From Clostridia bacterium (lineage in GTDB: Bacteria; Bacillota; Clostridia; Christensenellales; CAG-138), in the NCBI GenBank assembly GCA_017539215.1, contig JAFYHI010000081.1:1-35176 (forward strand): a stretch of DNA of 35,176 bases, in the 5' to 3' direction. Of the stretch, positions 32,576 through 35,176 are shown in pieces (the stretch's first letter is position 1; each line of letters starts with the position of its first letter). The notes below the pieces were generated by a model. The model was not told the origin of the DNA and ran no database searches. It worked only from the letters and a program-made list of their open reading frames with translations. Position numbers and translations under genes: made by a program.

Positions 32576-33724
32576 TTATATCAGCCCGCGGTAAAGCTCC
32601 GCTATTTCGGCCTCGCTCGTGTCGCGGGGGTTGCCCGGGCAGCAGGCGTCCGCAAACGCGGATGCGGACAGGAACGCAACATCCTCATCCTTCAGTATGC
32701 CCTTGAGGTCGGCAGGTATGCCCACGTCGGCGGAGAGCTGCTTGACGGCGGCAACGGTCGCGTCCGCGGCGGACTCGTCGTCCATCGCGTCTATGCCGGG
32801 CACGTTCATCGCGCGGCCTATCGCACGGTAACGCCTGTAGGAAACGGGCTTGTTGTACTCAAGCCCAACGGGCAGCAGTATTGCGCAGGCAACGCCGTGC
32901 GGGGTGTCGTAAAGGGCCGAAAGGCCGTGCGCCATGAAATGAACTATGCCAAGCCCCACGTTTGAAAAGCCCATGCCCGCTATGTACTGGCCCAGCGCCA
33001 TGCCATCGCGGCCCGCGGGGTCGTTCACGACCGCGCCGCGCAGGTTGGCGGCAATAAGGCGTATCGCCTCCAGATGGAACATATCGGAGATGGTGTTGGC
33101 GCCCTTTGTAATGTAGCCCTCGATCGCGTGGGTCAGGGCGTCCATGCCGGTGGCGGCGGTAAGGCTCTTGGGCATTGTGGCCATCATATCCGGGTCCACC
33201 ACGGCTATTTCGGGTATGTCGTTGGTGTCAACACAGACGAATTTGCGCTTTTTCTCGACGTCGGTTATGACGTAGTTTATCGTGACCTCCGCCGCTGTGC
33301 CGGCCGTGGTGGGCACGGCTATCGTGAACACGGCGTGCTTCTTGGTGGGAGCCACGCCCTCCAGCGAGCGCACGTCCTCAAACTCGGGGTTGTTCACGAT
33401 AATGCCTATCGCCTTTGCGGTGTCCATAGAGGAGCCGCCGCCTATGGCGATTATGCAGTCCGCGCCCGCCGCCTTGAAGGCCGCAACGCCGTTCTGCACG
33501 TTTTCTATGGTGGGGTTGGGCTTTATGTCGCTGTAAACGGCATAGCCGAAGCCCGCCGCGTCCAGAAGCGCGGTCACTTTGGCGGTAACGCCGAATTTTA
33601 TAAGGTCGGCGTCGCTGGTGACAAAGGCTTTTTTAAAGCCCCTGTTCGTAAGCTCGGGCACGATGTTTTCTATCGCGCCGCGGCCGTGGTAGGAAACGGT
33701 ATTCAAAACGATGCGTGTGGACAT
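32576..33724 (-). CDS. fucO: Iron-containing alcohol dehydrogenase, lactaldehyde reductase-like
   Basis: A 382-aa group III alcohol dehydrogenase, the length of FucO. The NAD-binding segment is IAIGGGSSMDTAKAIG; PTTAGTAAEVT and GMDALTHAIEGY follow. The iron ligands sit in VHFMAHGLSALYDTPHG. FucO interconverts lactaldehyde and 1,2-propanediol in fucose and rhamnose metabolism; no sugar genes are nearby, so the substrate is not proven. The ATG at 33724 has AAGGAGGG 6 nt upstream; an in-frame extension to 33799 covers the promoter and is not coding. First gene of a two-gene operon with the M28 peptidase. Confidence 0.9.
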   Translation of the reverse strand: MSTRIVLNTVSYHGRGAIENIVPELTNRGFKKAFVTSDADLIKFGVTAKVTALLDAAGFGYAVYSDIKPNPTIENVQNGVAAFKAAGADCIIAIGGGSSMDTAKAIGIIVNNPEFEDVRSLEGVAPTKKHAVFTIAVPTTAGTAAEVTINYVITDVEKKRKFVCVDTNDIPEIAVVDPDMMATMPKSLTAATGMDALTHAIEGYITKGANTISDMFHLEAIRLIAANLRGAVVNDPAGRDGMALGQYIAGMGFSNVGLGIVHFMAHGLSALYDTPHGVACAILLPVGLEYNKPVSYRRYRAIGRAMNVPGIDAMDDESAADATVAAVKQLSADVGIPADLKGILKDEDVAFLSASAFADACCPGNPRDTSEAEIAELYRGLI

Positions 33725-33753
33725 AATATCCCTCCTTGGTTGGTTTTGTGCAT

Positions 33754-33782
33754 AGTATATCAAAAAACGCGCCCCTTCGCAA
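33754..33782 (-). promoter_or_regulatory. Promoter of the fucO-M28 operon
   Basis: Minus strand TTGCGA (33782-33777), 17 nt, TATACT (33759-33754). The -35 box lies inside the terminator hairpin of the upstream nucleotidase gene. Confidence 0.65.
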
Positions 33783-33797
33783 TCGCGAAAAAGGCGC
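33762..33797 (-). terminator. Intrinsic terminator of the 5'-nucleotidase gene
   Basis: On the minus strand CGCC...CGC pairs with GCG...GGCG around a GATT loop (33768-33797), followed by six T (33767-33762). It starts 14 nt past the stop at 33811 and overlaps the fucO promoter. Confidence 0.7.
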
Positions 33798-33810
33798 ATA
33801 CGGTTCGTTT

Positions 33811-34728
33811 TTATGAGTTTGGGTCGTCCCCCTCGCGGTACGGGACCACGGCGGAGGGCACGACCTCGCTTGCGGGCTCGGCATGCAGGGCCTGGTCGTC
33901 AAAGAATATGTGCGCTCCGAAGGCCGAAAGCACCTCGGTCTTGCTCACCCCGCCCAGGAAGAACGCCTCGTCTACGCGCACGTTCCAATCGCGCAGGGTC
34001 TTGATGGCCCGCTCGTGCGCGGGAGCGTTCCTTGCGGTAACGAGCGCCGTGCGTATGGGAGAATGCTCACGGTCGGAAAACAGCGACTGTATGTGCGCAA
34101 TGGTACGCAAAAAGTTCGCAAACGGCCCCTCCCGAAGCGGCACGTCCGCCATTGAAAGCTCGTTCGTGCGGAACGCCTCCATGCCCTGCTTTTTGTAGAT
34201 GCGCTCGGAATCGGCAGAGAACAGCACCGCGTCGCCGTCGAACGCTATCCGTATCTGGCCTATTCCCTGCGCGGGGTCGGCGGGCAGGCTCCCCGGCAGT
34301 ATGCGGCCCGCCGCAATGCCGCTGTCCACGGCCTCCTTCACGTCCGCGGCGTGCGCCGACAAAAACAGGTCGGTCTTGAACGCCTTGAGGTACGGCGTCA
34401 TCTGGGCGCCGCCGGTCAGCACCGCGCGGGTTATGTCCAGCCCGTACTGCCGGATGGAGTTGAATATACGCAGGCTGGTGTTGGGGCTGTTGCGCGACAT
34501 GATTATGACCTCCACCAGCCGCTCGTCCTGCAGGCGGTTAAGCCCCAAAAACGCCTCGGCAAGCGGAAACGCGGAGCCCTTTCTTAAAAGCACCGCCTCG
34601 TGCGAGACCTGGTATTCTTCATAGTTCTTCAGCCCTTCGCTGTCGAATATGCGGTTCTCTTTCTCAAGGTCGAAAAGCGCCCTCGAGCTTATGCCTATCA
34701 CAAGCGGCTTGGTCAGATCGTACGCCAT
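33811..34728 (-). CDS. Cytosolic 5'-nucleotidase I-type protein (PF06189-like)
   Basis: A 305-aa protein resembling the cytosolic 5'-nucleotidase family. LVIGISSRALFDLEKEN (residues about 9-25), then EVIIMSRNSPNTSLRIFNSI, RAVLTGGAQMTPYLKAF and DLFLSAHAADVKEA give the family order. IAFDGDAVLFSADSE (HAD-like DGDAV) and a late FFDDQALH complete it. Such enzymes dephosphorylate nucleoside monophosphates. GGAGG lies 6 nt before the ATG. It is monocistronic, with its own extended -10 promoter and terminator, and divergent from the phosphatase gene at 34919. The tail (about 285-305) is variable. Confidence 0.85.
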   Translation of the reverse strand: MAYDLTKPLVIGISSRALFDLEKENRIFDSEGLKNYEEYQVSHEAVLLRKGSAFPLAEAFLGLNRLQDERLVEVIIMSRNSPNTSLRIFNSIRQYGLDITRAVLTGGAQMTPYLKAFKTDLFLSAHAADVKEAVDSGIAAGRILPGSLPADPAQGIGQIRIAFDGDAVLFSADSERIYKKQGMEAFRTNELSMADVPLREGPFANFLRTIAHIQSLFSDREHSPIRTALVTARNAPAHERAIKTLRDWNVRVDEAFFLGGVSKTEVLSAFGAHIFFDDQALHAEPASEVVPSAVVPYREGDDPNS

Positions 34729-34754
34729 ACTGCCTCCACGAATTTTATATTCCG

Positions 34755-34763
34755 ATTATAGCA
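34755..34763 (-). promoter_or_regulatory. Extended -10 promoter of the 5'-nucleotidase gene
   Basis: Minus strand TGCTATAAT (34763-34755), a perfect extended -10. No good -35 (TGGCGG at the right distance), which is common for extended -10 promoters. Confidence 0.6.
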
Positions 34764-34859
34764 TAATGCGCGCCCGCCCGCCATAGTAAAAATGAGGGGA
34801 GCGTGGGCGTAAATAATATATTATGCTGCCCCGACCCACCCGCATTTGTTCCTTCCCTA

Positions 34860-34888
34860 TTGACTTTGGGCTGAGGCTTGGGTATATT
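34860..34888 (+). promoter_or_regulatory. Promoter of the metallophosphoesterase gene
   Basis: TTGACT (34860-34865), 17 nt, TATATT (34883-34888), about 30 nt before the GTG at 34919. Confidence 0.75.
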
Positions 34889-34918
34889 AGGCTTGCCGAC
34901 AAGGCACGGGAGGCAATA

Positions 34919-35176
34919 GTGAGCACCTACGTTATATCCGACCTGCACGGGTACGCGCCCGACAAGTTCGAAGCCCTGCTTGAAAGAGCGGGCTTTGGCT
35001 CAAGCGATACCCTTTATATTTTGGGCGACGTCATAGACCGCAACGGCGACGGCGGCGTGGAGCTTCTGCGGCGCATAATGGAGCGCCCGAATTATGAGTT
35101 CATTCTCGGCAATCACGAGGATATGCTGCTGCACTGCGCGTTCGTGTTTGACGAGATAACGGATGAAAGCCTTGAA
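34919..35176 (+). CDS. Metallophosphoesterase (Ser/Thr phosphatase-type), 3' end outside the window
   Basis: The first 86 residues of a calcineurin-like phosphoesterase. VISDLHGY (residues 5-12) carries the first Asp/His metal ligands, LGDVIDRNGDG (35-45) the second, and LGNHEDML (64-71) the Asn/His pair. This is the order of PPP-family phosphatases and diadenosine tetraphosphatases. The GTG start has GGGAGG 5 nt upstream, supporting it over later ATGs. The gene continues beyond 35176, so the full domain content is unknown. It is divergent from the 5'-nucleotidase gene. Confidence 0.88.
   Translation, partial: MSTYVISDLHGYAPDKFEALLERAGFGSSDTLYILGDVIDRNGDGGVELLRRIMERPNYEFILGNHEDMLLHCAFVFDEITDESLE

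Noticed and set aside
1..35176. CRISPR arrays, insertion sequences, integrase genes or prophage genes
   Set aside because: No regularly spaced repeats and no transposase, integrase or phage structural motifs were seen in the reading frames.

Overview
This is a GC-rich window that reads as the chromosome of a Clostridia-type member of the Bacillota. The pointers are the glgB-glgC-glgD-glgA glycogen operon, which carries the Firmicute-specific GlgD subunit, a T-box leader on tyrS, a Spo0A-type DNA-binding domain, YpuA/DUF1002 and TrkA_C proteins typical of Clostridia, and purine-rich Shine-Dalgarno sites. I cannot name the genus. Codon use is peculiar: ATA for Ile is frequent despite the high GC. 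Two genes (12647-14515 and 29324-29776) are clearly more AT-rich and look acquired.

Layout. 1-245: tRNA-Leu(UAA) on the minus strand with its own promoter and 3' hairpins. 525-6233: glycogen operon on the plus strand (branching enzyme, ADP-glucose pyrophosphorylase pair, glycogen synthase), started by an extended -10 promoter and overlaid by a striking inverted repeat at the +1/start-codon region. 6280-8100: an orphan Spo0A C-terminal-like DNA-binding protein and a DUF815-type AAA ATPase. 8167-12540: an apparent operon of an ECF sigma factor, a membrane-anchored anti-sigma-like protein and two lipoprotein serpins. 12585-14601: an AT-rich monocistronic gene fusing a RES-like domain to BspA-type leucine-rich repeats. 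14627-17904 (minus): tyrS under a T-box, followed by an M3 oligoendopeptidase. 17915-23944 (minus): a zinc-ribbon membrane protein, a secreted DUF1002 protein, and an ftsH / PHP-zincin fusion / rluA-like operon. 24035-27292 (plus): a compact four-gene cassette (HPr-kinase-like, PqqD, S24/S26 peptidase, ABC exporter) resembling a peptide maturation and export module without a recognised precursor or cyclase. 27342-29244: uridine kinase and an AI-2E family permease. 29266-30490: an AT-rich small membrane protein bounded by 37-bp direct repeats, then a poorly coding, hairpin-rich stretch. 30489-34764 (minus): TrkA_C protein, M28 peptidase, FucO-like dehydrogenase and a cytosolic 5'-nucleotidase. 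34860-end: a metallophosphoesterase cut by the window end.

Most of the window is housekeeping. The less ordinary parts are the sigma/anti-sigma/serpin operon, the kinase-PqqD-peptidase-ABC cassette, the RES-LRR fusion, the PHP-zincin fusion, and the repeat-bounded island near 29.3-30.3 kb. All family calls come from reading motifs by eye; no database search was run.
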